64,000 nt of DNA from Parus major (lineage: Eukaryota > Chordata > Aves > Passeriformes > Paridae): NCBI RefSeq assembly GCF_001522545.3, contig NC_031776.1, forward strand, positions 37,589,028 through 37,653,027. The letters are read 5' to 3'. Under the pieces are notes generated by a model that was not told where the DNA came from, ran no database searches, and worked only from the letters and a program-made list of their open reading frames with translations. Shown here in pieces: positions 1 to 13,400 of this stretch. The first letter of the stretch is position 1, and each line of letters opens with the position of its first letter. A program made the position numbers and the translations under genes.

Positions 1-3000
1 GACACACAATTTCTTTTAGCAGCAAACTGTCTCAACAGTAAAAGCTGGCCTAAGGTTCAAATGCATAATTTAGTCCCAAATTCTCCATGCTCTGCATTCC
101 TTTGAAGCTATAATTTGACTAACTACCTAATAACTGTAATAAGGACAATGATTTCCTTATAATATGGTATTAAGCCACATTTAATTAACTCAGAGGCTGA
201 GCTCTGTACATGTTTGATTGGGTCAGTACCTCTCTAACCTCAAAATTTACTAATAATGGTCTGAAAAAATGTGTGGGGTAAGAACTAGTACAAATACAAT
301 AAACAGCTGCTTTGCTCAGAATGTTGTCCAACAAAAGCTCACGCATTTTGCAATACAAGAACACTGCCACTCATATCATAACTGAGATAACAGAATTTTG
401 TAAGGGGAAACAAATAATGGATTTAGATAATTCACTTTCAAATTTACTGGATGTTTGGTGCATATTTAATATTGCTGCTTGTAACGTTTAAAAGAAATTC
501 TCAAAATAATAGAAATTTCATAATTACAACCTCTCTAACAAATGTAAATATAATATTTTGTTGTTATGAAGAGGAATTATAGTATCTTGTGACAAATAAA
601 AATGTGTGTATGTTAGGACAATCTTATGTAATCTTTGTTTTCTGTAATGCTCAGCAGGACAGAATTTGATCAATGTGAGCACAGAACCACAGGTCCAAAC
701 ACATACTTCTCTTCACAAAGTTCAGTCAACTATCCAAATTTACACCACTGGATTATATTTGTCATCAAAATATGAAGAATATCTTTCAATTGTACTGAAT
801 ATTAATTTGGCTTTTGGTCAACTATTTAATACAGTCTTAGGTAGCTATATAGTATTTTATACTCTACACCAAAGTATGTTTTAAAAGTTCCAGTTTTTCC
901 ACTAGTCACAAACAAATCAGTTTTACTACTACAAAACTTACTAAGGTTTTAGCAATGTATTACAATTCCTTTGTTTTAATATGCTCATTCAACAGAAGCT
1001 GTTGTTAATGGACATTACTGATGCATTTAAAGTGATTAACTACTACATCAGAAACGTCCCTAGCTTTCAAATTTGGCTGTTCTCCCTCAGGCAGTATGAA
1101 AGCTGAAATTCTCAATTTTAAAAAATGCAAATTCAAACTGCAGCACATATACTATAAAAATAGGATAATTTTTTCTTTTGCTTCCTTTTCATGATGAATT
1201 AATTACAAATATAGTTAACCTTTGCATTCTTTTCAGGCTTCCAGCGTAAATACCATTAAAAAGATACAACAAGCCAGAGTTTTGTTGTTCCCTTAGTATT
1301 TTCTGCTATGCTTTTTGACCCTATCATTATTTTTTTTTTAAGTAGCTGCATGCACCAATGCATTCATAATCTTAACTGCTGAATCGGGAGAAAAAAGAAC
1401 AAAATAAGCACCATATTTACAGACATGTAACCTCACGTTTGAATAATTACACTGATGTCACAAGGGCCATTTACATACCATACATACATGTCCAGAAGGT
1501 CAAATCCAAAATTCCTGTGGGACTGCAGAGGTAGAGCTCACTGTAATGATCTCTCCAGAGGCACAGACAGTTGAAGAGGTTTGTCTCTTCTGCACCTCTA
1601 CTCACTGGCTAGCAGCACAGGTTTACAGCCCTTCATTTGTAGCAATCCAGCTGTGTGTGAGGCTACATTAAAGTTAAAACTGACACACAACATTTCCAAA
1701 CTCTGTTCTTGACAGAGCTTCTTATGCACCTAAACAAACAAAAAGTCTTTGTAAGTATTTTAAAAGGCTATGCAGTATTCACTAGGGACTAGAAACTATA
1801 TTATATACTTCTGTTAACAGGTGTTCTGTGCACTGTTTGTGAAGCATGTGTTTTATTATCATAAAATGTATTAAAACAGATTCGCCACACTGTAAGGACT
1901 AGCAGAAAGTTACCATCGATCAAAAATAACAAAATTTTTACAAGGCTAGTAGGGCTAGTCCATCCCCTGATGAAGAGTTGAAATAGTAAGCATTTAATGA
2001 ATACTATTAATAAAAATAATTAAAAGCTTGGGTTTTTTTAAATAAAAGCCTGACTATATCATTCATTCGTGATGTGCAATCTCTTTTTTAAAACATTACA
2101 ATCAAAAATATTACAAAGCCTTTTTGCTGAATTTGCTCTGTGTTTGGGAGGTTTATTGTCATCACAGATATTTGTCAGCATTTGCAGAGATTATGCTACC
2201 ACTCTGACAGCTGTTTATACAATTTAACATGTGTAAGTGCTCCTGGCTTTATGCTCTTACACACGTGGTTTTATTATGCCATTCTGGAGTGGTCAAATGA
2301 GTATCTACTTCACTACAATGAATGAGGATCAAGGTACAAAAGGCCAAGGAATCTTTAAAAACATAAGTTTCTAAAAATTATAAAACTAATGTAATAGTTT
2401 TGCAACTGGATAAATATGTTCACCACTAAGTTGCTTTCATAAGGAAATGATGTGTAATTGTTGAAAATTGGTACATAGGCAAATTTTGTTTTAAAGTTTT
2501 GCAAAGGTGCTGAATTAAATTCATCTGCAGAGCAGGCATAACTGGCTTGCAGAAAACACAGATTTGAAGAACCAAATTAAGAACTTCTGAAGAATGGGAA
2601 AGAAACTAGAATGCAAGAATCTAGACTTCACATGTTCTATAAAAGCCTATAAATCTTCCCTAAGGAGTTTCTGCATCAGCCTGTGTTACAGACAACTTAC
2701 CAAATACACTTCATAGAAATACACTCTTCTTACAACACATCTCACTGTGAGAGAAGTGAAAGAAGCTATGCATTACTTCACTCATAAATTGTTAAAGGAT
2801 ATTTCTACTCATCTGAAAAGATAGAGAAATCTATGATTTGTTCTGCCAGTCCCATTTCAGCAGTACCTCATTCCCAGCCTTGCCTCCCATAGCTCCTCCA
2901 TCATCTCCTTCATGTCTATGATCAAAAATAGTCTTTTTATTAACCAATTAAATCTCTAAAAGTGAGAAAAGACGGTTCAATCTAAACAATTAAAATATTA

Positions 3001-6000
3001 ACCCTTTGAAAGTAGAGAAATAAAAAAATGTTCTTCACTAGGTCCCTTCTGTACTAATACTCCTGTTAAATTTTACAGTTAAAATATCTGGCTCTGTCTT
3101 GTACTCAGAACCAGCGTTGGATTTTAAGTACAAGGCTGCTTTCAACTGCAAGTTGTTTGGGACATAGATCCAGGATGCTATATTTACCCTTAGAATGAAA
3201 TAAAAACAAGGTAATTTTAAATGTTACAGTCAGGCAATAAATTACCTCTACATTAGAAAAGACTTTACTTACATTTTTCTGTTTGATTGGAAAAGCACCT
3301 ACCTCATCAATAGAAATGCTAGCAAATAAGGTACTGAAAATCTTTGATTACCATGACAGCTCACATTGTTCTATCAAAATCTTTGCAAATTAAAGTGGCT
3401 AAAAGACATACATAAAAACAAAAGAATCAGGGATTACTTTTGTATCATTTTTTCATTAGGTGTTTTAGAAGAACTAAAGCAAGGAAATACTAACTTGCAA
3501 ATTCAATTAATTTTTATCTTCTTTCAAAAAATGAATGCTTTTTGCTATTTAGGCATATTTGGCATTTTCCCTCCCCGATATAAGTCTACAAAATACCTTA
3601 CATAATAACTTGGTTCATTTTCTTATGCCTACAAAGCTCTCTTTTCTTCTGGACCAAAACCATGGTTAGTTTTCTCTGATCAAAGGATGTAGTGTGGGTT
3701 TTTTTTTCCCCTGTTGCTTCTTTAACCACAAGCATGGAAAAGGCCCACCTCCAAGTGTAGTGTAGATCTGTAGTAATTGTATCCACAAGTGAAACGAAGC
3801 TTTTTCAGAGTGAAACACAACAGCTGTTACATAGCAGACAAGAGACAAGACTACACAATAGTTTAGAACCGGAAGTGATGGCATCTCTTATTAAACTATA
3901 TTAAAACAGGAAATAATCTTATGTGATTAGCCAACTTGGAACCTGGCCAGGTCAGAAGGATTAAGAACTCTTGCAAAAAATTTCAGCACAGTCTTAGTTA
4001 ATTCTCACTGAACTTAATTTAAAATACAGCATATTACTACTGCATATATAGTGCTATATGCACCAAAAACAGCTGTGGCAAATTATTTTGTCAGTATATA
4101 CATTTCCAAGTTGCACTTGGGCTATTAATAATGTTGCTTTTAGTGTACTTTTAATAATTTTATCCATAAAACACCATCCCGTTGGCCACCTGTAAAGCTA
4201 CATCAAATTTATGCATATTGTCTTGCTGATTTTTATGTATCAAAACAGAATAGCGCAGAATACCGATACTGTGACGGAACAAAGATTTTTTTGGTTGGTT
4301 AGGTGGTTTGCTTTCTGGCTTTTGCTTTTTCTTTTTTTTATTGAGATACATGCAGTTCAAGTTTTATTTAATTAAGGTCTCTCATGCCTGCAAAACCTAG
4401 TTTCCAGGCAGAACCTGGCTTTGCTTACACATTTCAGATTCTTCAGCTTCTAGCTCTTCTCTTAGTCTATCCTTACTGTGCTTGCCATGTTGCTAAAGAT
4501 ATAAACGCATTTCCGTATTTTAAGACTTTGGTAATGCATCCATAAACCAGAAAATACGTGAAACAGAGCAAGGACGACTGCAGAAAAGCTAAGCTGGAGG
4601 ATAAATGCATTGACACTTCTCTTTAGCTGTTGAGATAATGACTCTCACAACAATACCACAAACTGAAGGAAATACAGAGGATGCAGGTCTAATGTCTAAG
4701 AATGTCCTCAGTGTAACAGGATCAACCCATTAGTAGATTTCATTTCCCCCTCGCAACACCATAAATGCTATTCTAGATGAGGGGTATATTGAAAAGTACA
4801 ATATACAAAGGCCCTTACATTCACTTGCTCTTTCTTCATTGCCTTACAAACTCTTGAAAAATACTAATGATTATAATCCTTTTTATAGACAAAGATTGAG
4901 ATAGACTGAGATGGCTTGAGATAGATTGAGATAGCTGAAATCATAAGCTTGTCATTCCAAATCCTGTGAAGTTCCACCTTCTAAATATTAAAAAAAGCTT
5001 CTTAGAAATAGTTTTGTACCAAGACTAGTTGTATATGTTGATAAAGATGTACACATTCTACAAACTGATAGTTTTCTAGGAATGTATAATAATCCAATTT
5101 GTCAGAGAGTTCAGAAATAATATTCCTGAGTGCAATACTGTTGCCAATAAAAAAAAAATGTCTATCCTATTGCCATGTCTTCAGAATCTCTTGCTAATCC
5201 GTTATTTCTTAATCTCAGCACATTTTCTGCATCATCCGTTTGATGTCACATTTACTTGCACTATCTCAGAACTCACGCATGTCACAACAGGCTTCTTTCA
5301 GGGCTTTCAGGACTACAGAGAGCTGAACTACGGATCTAGAGATTATTATTGCAATGATCAGAGCCTGGATATTTTTTAAAAGTGTTTCTGAAAAGGCTGC
5401 AACATGTAGTATGGAAATTTTATACTGTTTTGTACGTAAATAAGTAACATTTCTTTGCAGAAAAGCAAGCATGAAAAGGACCTTTTCCATACTATTGAAA
5501 ATTCTAAATACCCTACATTTATTGTTATATATTTGGGGATATCTTAGGGGGAAAAAAAAAAGTAACAAGAAGCTACTTAATGTAAATAGAACAGTAGAAA
5601 GTTGGCATATGTGTATTAATAACACAAAAATTCCACAGTCTTGGCCTTTCCTGTGTACCTTTTCCCTTCTCTCCCTCCAGATTATATTAACTTCCTTTAC
5701 TGAAAGTTAAAAATGCATAAATTTATTGCTATCTGCTACAGAGATCTCTATGACAAAGCTTTACCTTAATCACTTCCTGGTGTGGTAAAACGACTAATTT
5801 GTGCTTCTGTGAAACCTCATAAGAATTATCATAAATGGGAAAGGTGTATCATGTTTGAATTTTTTATGACTATAGTAGGTAGTAGTCTCAAATTAAGCAT
5901 GTCATTCCAAATTTTAGCAGCTAAAAATTCAGGTTTTTTGATCACAGAAATAGATAGATTGCTTTGATGCTTCTTGTGTCATTATGTTTTAACATAAACA

Positions 6001-6385
6001 GAAAAATAAAAAAAGAAGCCCAAAACATTCCAAGTGTCTAGTCTTGAATGTCTACATTAACTCATACTCAGCAGATATAAATACAGCTGCATTTTATGCA
6101 TCTCATAAAAGATGTGTATGTTTGTGAAGTGCAAGAGTTAAAAATAATCTCTACGCTTTTCCCAGTATTTTTAGCAGGCTATATGTACTTAATTCAATCT
6201 CATTTTCTCTAGTACTTCAGCAGTTTAGGAAAAGCTTTAAACAGATGATAAAAAAAACAAAATTAAAAAATAAAAAAATTTAAAGGGCAAATAGTGGAAT
6301 ACCTCTAGAGTTAATGACAAGACCCAGCATCTTTTTTCTGGCTTTACCATATTAATGGTCCTTGGCCCACACTCGGCTGTGGCTG
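1..6385. other. AT-rich DNA without recognised gene
   Basis: No exon with credible splice sites or protein similarity was found on either strand. If the CpG island at 6.4 kb drives BAZ2B leftwards, this would be its first intron. Apart from the small tandem repeat near 4.9 kb, I see only short homopolymer runs. Confidence 0.6.
4893..4937. repeat. Short degenerate tandem repeat
   Basis: There are four to five copies of a roughly 10-bp ATTGAGATAG/ACTGAGATGG unit in AT-rich DNA without other features. Confidence 0.8.
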
Positions 6386-6389
6386 CAAT

Positions 6390-6735
6390 TTCCATCTGTT
6401 GAAGCCGGTGCACACGTTGGAGCCGCCCGGGCGTTGGCGGTGTTTCACCTCAGAGAAGCCCCGCCCCTGAGGGCTCCGAGCCGCCATGGCCCGCGAGCCC
6501 GGGCCGGCTCCGCTCCGCGCACTGTCAGCTCGCGCTCCCGGCTCTGAGGGCCGGTACGCCGGGAGCGTCCCCGCCTGGCGCCGTGAGGGGACCCAGAGGC
6601 GGCCCAGCGCCTCGGCCCCCCGGCGCTGTTCCGCACTCCCTCGGGCCGCCGCGGCCCGCACCGGCTCAGTGAGGGAAGCTTGCAGACGATGGCTTGCAGT
6701 GATGACCTGCACTGGGGCCCGGCCTGCAGGTGAGC
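6390..6735. promoter_or_regulatory. CpG island promoter, possibly bidirectional
   Basis: This is a sharp GC and CpG peak in an AT-rich region. It contains a GC box CCCCGCCCC at 6459-6467 and a YY1-like GCCGCCATGG near 6482-6490, with no TATA box. On the + strand it ends in a strong donor, CTGCAG|GTGAGC, at 6729/6730. On the - strand a possible donor CTGAG|GTGAAA lies near 6450. In other vertebrates BAZ2B lies upstream of MARCHF7 in divergent orientation, so this could be its promoter. That is inference from synteny, as no BAZ2B coding exon is in the window. Overlapping open frames on both strands look like GC artefacts. Confidence 0.6.
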
Positions 6736-7305
6736 AGAAATGGACTGCCCTGGGACCCGGCTACCAGGGCAGCCGTGGCCTCACAGCCCAGTTGCACAGC
6801 AAGGGAGCTTGGACAGGTGACTTCAGACTGAGCCTTTTGGAGTTTGTGCTCCCTCTGCCAGACTAGCTGCAGAGTAACTGGAGCACTTAAGTCCAAGTTC
6901 CATCTTGGTTATTAAACAATATCTCTGCTTTAAGTTGCGTTTTGCTCATACAAGTTTGACTGGAGGTGACCTCGCGCTCAACTGGAGCGGTTCATTGCAC
7001 AGTTAAATTTTCTCATCTACTTCACTGGCAAGGATGCTTCTTCTTCAAAGAAAGCAAATAGGTGTACTTGCTTCTTAAAAGGCTGTGTTTTGTGAAAGTG
7101 CTATGAAAAAGCTGGAGTAATGGCAAAGCATTATTAAAAAGGCTTGATCTCTACTTGATGTACAATCTGCTCTCAAAAATCAGTGCTGGTAGAAGCAGTT
7201 CAACAAGATTGTCCAGCACTGAACATTGTTTAAGAGTAGGAACAAATTGCCAACAACAGGCAATTTTGCACTGCAGTTTAACCTGAAACACTTCTGTGTA
7301 TGTAG

Positions 7306-7375
7306 AAGGCAGAGACGAATTCTCATGCTGATGCTCGCAATTCTGATGCTGATGATGGCAAGAGGGAAGATCAAG
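7306..7375 (+). other. Candidate internal exon, coding status unknown
   Basis: The acceptor is CTTCTGTGTATGTAG and the donor is a strong ATCAAG|GTAAGT. An alternative acceptor at 7276 (GCACTGCAG) would give a 99-nt exon. It lies 570 bp after the + strand donor of the CpG island at 6.4-6.7 kb, so the two may form a spliced transcript. With an ATG at 6689 in good context (A at -3, G at +4), the joined frame stays open, but the product is an odd hydrophobic Leu/Met-rich peptide. A long non-coding divergent transcript is at least as likely. Confidence 0.3.
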
Positions 7376-7419
7376 GTAAGTCTCCAAAAACTTGAAGAGG
7401 TAACTAAATAGTATCATTA

Positions 7420-10400
7420 TAGTTCTTCAGCAGAGAGATCTAGATGATGTCAAGGAAACTGCTAGCAAAGAATTCCCGTAGTTATATTTTAAACCTATCA
7501 TTCAGCAAGTCTTCAATAGTCTGTCTTTTCCTTCATGGACATTTATTAAGAAGAGGTGTTTACTAAGGGTTCAATGAACTTGTGAACCCATTCTTACCAA
7601 GCATTAATTTTTTGTCATAGAAACTACAAAAATATATACTTCTGCTGTTGGACCTTTAGCTATGCATTATTCTTTACTAATATTTTTCCATTCACTCTGT
7701 GAAGGAGTTCAGCTAAAAATAAGGGGGTTTTATCTTCCCCACCGTCAAATATATCAGTTCCATTTTCTGAGCCACCCTAACTTCCACCAATTTGTCGCAA
7801 GCCAAACAAATTGACAAAAGCAATCTGAGTTTTGATTTCTTTGCCCTCCTTCTGCTGGAATAGTATTAATTTTATTGACTGATACTAGATCCTTTCATAA
7901 AAGGGTGAGTTCTGTAAGCACACCAGAGGTATTTGGTGTTAGCTATTAAGTTACTTAGGGTTGTCTGAGACTAACTATAATTGCCTCTCTTGTGGTCACC
8001 AGCATCTATAGATTTCTTGGCTGGCTTCTATGTGCACTGAAATATATGGAACCAAAATAAGTTGGCGGGGGTGGGAGGAGCCTCTTACACAATTTGAGCA
8101 AGTTGAGAAATAAGACTTTTTCTTCTCAAGTCCAAGCTGTGTTCCAGCTAGGACTGAGTTGGAAGCCCAGCACAGCTGGTGCACTAAACAGCTTAGGTCT
8201 TGAAAGTTTGGCTTGATGCAGTCAGACCTGGAAATCAAATCTTCCACACCTGCCCATATGTTCTTAATGTGCATGGACATGAATAGGTGTTCATGAGCTC
8301 CCCTTTAATCTGATCTGTTTGAACTGCCATCACATTCTGTAGTTTCAGTTATATGGAATTATGGAGTGGTCTGAGTGAAAGATCATCTCATTCCTATGAA
8401 TATTAAGATGTATGCAGAATAGTAAGTGCAGCCACTCAAAATTCCAGATATCCCTCTTTTGTGAATGTTTGAAAATCCACACCAGAGGACAGTACTGATG
8501 TTGCTTCTATGCACAAGAGCTTCATCAAAAAAGACAACTACTATATAGATGCGTATGTCTAATAACACTCTAGGGCAGTAGAGATTTGGATAGCCAAGAA
8601 AGAGGCATCTGGCTTCCTAAATTCTGGGCAGCAGCTATCAAACAAGGAAGAAAGAACAGACTTTTGGAGGGGAGCAAGGAAAATTGACAACTTTGATTTG
8701 TATTCTATCGGTTTAAATTTTTCAGAAAACAGAATGGACAAAAATCTTAGATTCATCTTTCTGGAAGCAACTACAAAGCTGATGGCTAATTAAATGTTAG
8801 TCATCCATGAAGCTGAGCAGGCCTAAGGACTGAAAATTAACATGTTATAGAAATAATCCTGTACTAATTTATGTGCCTTACATTTTACTATTATAACAAA
8901 AAAACATTTTCAAGAACTGCACAGACAAGCTCCCTGAGCTAAGAATAAACAGGACTAAAACTCATGTGTGACATTGGTTTGGCCTCTCAGGAGTTTATTA
9001 TTCTAGTGTAGTTTGGTGGGGTATTAGGAAAGTAGACAAAGGAGACAGTTGTCTATTCAATTCCTGAGCCACTTCCTGCAGAAGTTGGACCACAGACTGA
9101 ATGAAATGCTGAGTTGTTGGTCTTTTAATTTAAGGAAAATGAAAAGCACATAGGAAAGCAGGCTTTCTGTCTCAAACTCTGACATGAATTGTTTTTTATT
9201 AAACTGAATGTTCAGTAATTAATCTTTATTGCCTAAATATGCAGTTTGACCACCTATTTTCTAAAATTATAGGGTATTTTCCAACTTCCATTCACAGAAA
9301 TTTAGAGCTGTTTTCTAGCAAAGATCTTCACCACAGGTGCTTAACCTGAGCATCCAAAATAGTCAAGCAAAGTTGGCAAATACATACTTTAATATGGCAC
9401 ATATGAAAACTGATAAAATCATTCCTAATACATATAAACTAGCATGTCAAATCAGGACTACTTATTCCAGAATCAACTGTCACATAACATGGTCTCATAT
9501 ATGGCCTAATGACCATATTATAAAGAATTGGTTTAAATTATGTCTGCTTTAATTAATCTGTTCCAGATTAATTTTCACATGTAAAAAAATCATGACTTAG
9601 AGCCTCCTTCTTGTCTCTGAATTGATAAATTCCTCATGGGCCTTAATAGTGTGTATGTTACTACCATAAAAGAAGTAGAAGCTTGATGTCCTTCTTTATT
9701 TTGCACACACAAGCAACTACGATAATCTGGCTTTGTATTTTGACTTCAGGTGCTTTCCAACAGAACACTTGATTAAAAGTCAATGCAATAACAAACACAT
9801 GAAGATTTATTTAAAATATCTCCTTGTAATCTGATCTTTATTGACATTGCTACAATTACAGAGCAGCAGTTTGAGACCCATGACTAGATAGGTGTTTGTT
9901 TCATTGAAGACTCCTGTTCTCAGAGTGCTGGCATTTTTGGCAGAATGATTTTACTTATGCATCTCAGTCCAAAGGTAATTTTCATTACTGTTGCTTTGTA
10001 AGCTTGGCAAATTAAATAAAAAATATTTTCTCTCAGTCCTCTTTCTGTGAAAAGGTAGTGAATCTATTTTGTCACTGATTGCTACATGACGGTCATGGGT
10101 GGGTAGACAGAAATCCACAACTCATGTCCTCTTGCTTATCAGATGAAACAACCTCATTTATTGTTTGGAACTTACTTATATATCAAATTCAAAACTCCTG
10201 GGCTTAGATAGCTCATTGGCTGGGATCTCTCTGCCCAGATCTCTGCCCAGTGGTGTGCTTTTGAATGGGGATGGCTGAGGGTCCCCTGTAACTTATCTGG
10301 AGACTTGTTCTGGCATGAACTAGGCTAGCCAAATTGCATTTGTGTTTATGGTCAAATTTACCTTGTCCAGTCCAGGCCAGCTGTACTGTGACAATATTGT

Positions 10401-13400
10401 GACAACTTATTTCAGGAGTATTTTTGTGTCTGTAAATTAAACATTTGGTCTTTCATAAGCTTAGTTCTTATTTAATAAAATCCAACTTGTTGAAGGAAAT
10501 TGAATTTTAAAAATTAGATATTTTAGTCTAAAAACTATGTAATAACCCATGCATTGAGTCTATGTCCTATCTCCTATTAAACTTCTGTTAACTACAGCAA
10601 AAGCTGTAATGCGGCCTTCTGGGTTGGTGCAAGAACCTAGGCTTTGCTAGTTCCACTAGCCGAAGAGCTATTTTAATTGGTGTTTATTGATATCATTAAA
10701 AGAAATCTGAATATTTATGCTTGCACAAAATACAAGTTTTCAGTGAAAAGAACAATCAGGAAGGCATTATTTCCATGGGGCTTTGTCCTTTGACTCCACT
10801 TTTATCACAGTGGTCCTGTTTATCCCATGATCCCTTTGCTATCCTTTCCAGGACTGGAAACAACATGTTATGCTAATGTAAATGTATGAGAGCTGGCTGG
10901 TCAGGAGGTTTGTTACAACCAGAATATACAGCATACACATCCTGCATTCTTTTCTTCACTCAAGGTATTAATTCTTATTACTGTCCTTCACACCTGGAAA
11001 GATACAGTCACCAAACAAGACCTCCAACAAGTTTTCTTGCTGTTTGTTTTTACGGCTCACTCAGGATCTCCAGATAGCATCTCTGTTGCAACAAGCAACT
11101 TATCTTTCTGTCTGTTCAGGCTCAAGATCTAGTAGTCTCCACTCGGACACACCCTGGCTTTATCACTCAAATGACTACTATTATTTTGGCATTTACATTT
11201 GCGCAGTCACTGATTTTCAGGAAACCTGCAGGAACACAGATTTCTATCCATCTTCCAAAACAGGTTGAATTGTTCAAGACAGTAAACAGTGTGACTGGCA
11301 GGGCATTTGTATGAGCCTCATTTCCTTGGGAATGCACAATTGAATTATGTCTCTCAACCATGCTGGTGCAAGTACTGTCGCCTCTGCAGGGGTCAGGGCC
11401 TCCAGATACAGGGTAAGCAGAGATAAACAGTTGCCCCCTTTCAGAACATGCCTCCATCAAAGTCTGTCTTGGCCATCAGAGATGGGCACACCCACTGCTA
11501 GGATTTTACAAGAAGTCTGTAACAAAACACTGGAATTTATGTATGCTAATTGTTAAAATTAGACATGTAAGTGTGAAAGAAATAGTAATTGATGAATGGC
11601 TTGCGTAATGATTCTTGTTTTTTTCAAGTTTAAAAAAAAAAAAAAAGGTGACAACCAGGAATAGAAGAAGAGGTTGCAAGCAAACCTTACTGGAAAGGCA
11701 GAAGGAGGCTGCACGGACAAAGGAAGAAGGCATGCAAAACCACACATTTTAGAGAGCTATGAGTTTCTGATATCTGCAAAAGATCGTTCCCAATATAAAC
11801 AGAGGCTTGTTGTGGGGGAAAAAATTTCTTAGGACTATGAAAAGGAATATCTTACAAGAATTTGTTTCAAGTAATTTTAAAAATATTTATTCTGATCTTC
11901 ACTTGAAGTTAATTTCCTTGGCAGGAGCAGAAGCTCATCAAGGTGTTCTTTATCGCAATGCACTCAAACTAACAGACATGCTTACTACTTTAAACTAAGC
12001 AGATTGACTTTATACAAGACTCAGTTGTAAAACTCTTTTAGCAATCGTCTAGACAAAGGAAACAATTGCCACGCTCCATAAGTAGTTTCTGAAAGGTTTA
12101 ATTTTAAGTAGGTAATTGGTAAGAAGACTGCCAACTCCTGGCATTTGCATGTTTCCCAGCACCATGGTACTGCCTGCTTTGCTGTCCTTAATGGATGCGT
12201 GCAGACAACTGCACACTCCTCCAAAAATGTGTACGTATTACTATTTTTTGTTGCAGATCATTTGACAAGATGCTGAGATAGATATAATTTTTTATGCAAT
12301 ATTTTTAGTACAAATGGAGGTAATTTCCTCAAAATAATGAGACTCTTCTCCATTTTTTTGCATTATTCCTGTGCTTTCCACCATTACCTTTGTTTCCATG
12401 TGATAAAGACACAAATTTCTCATGTTTATTCTTTTTTACTTTGACAATTCTGATGGTTTCTCCTGAGTCTTGATTTGTTGGCTCTAACAGGATACTCCTT
12501 TTCCTCATTATAAAGTAGCAGTGGAAAGAAGCATTTATTTGGCAAAAGTAGTCAAAAAGTATACTAAATAGTTGGTCTAGGATATAGTTAAACAAGCTAC
12601 CCTAAAGCTACAAAAGAACCTATAGTTTTGATAGATAAGATACTAAATTATTTAACTAATGCCATGAATGTGCCTTAAATTATGAGAAATGACGAGTATT
12701 TTTTACTATATTTGGTTTTTATTTCATGAAGTGACAATAACACAGAAGCTATATGTATGACACCTTCCAAACAAAACACATTCTAAATTTAATTGTGCAA
12801 AGTGTAATCACAGGAATCTAAACATATTAGTGTAAAAAATTTTAATTCTGCAGACTAAATAGAAGCAAGCTGAGCTATGTTATTAAAATGTAAGATATTG
12901 TAAGATATTATAATGTAAGATAAAATGTAAGATATACACTTACTTTTGTGATACCTTTATTTTGCTCTTCACAGCTAGAGTCAAAATCCAGGATTTTAAC
13001 TTCACAGATAAGCAGTAATTCATAATTCAACCCACTTTTCCTCAAATGTAAATATTTTTCTTACTGAATTTACATTATTTAAATTCAAGACAATATTACT
13101 TGTACAGCAAAATGCTAAATTCTTGCTATAGTCTGAGATTAGAAGAAAGATTATCTTGAAGAAGAAGCAGAAGACAGTTAAAAAGTCCATGACTGATTTT
13201 AAAGCTGACCAGTTCTTAATTGATTGAGACTCAGAAGGCATAAAGTGACATCAGCCTTTATGACTGTAACTGAATAGAAAGTCTCTAATATTTTATGAAA
13301 ATAATCTTTAACATTGATAATGACATATAAACAAGGCAAATCTGGTGTTTTTCAATCTGGTGAAATTACATTCATGTACATGGATATGAGCCTTATTAGC

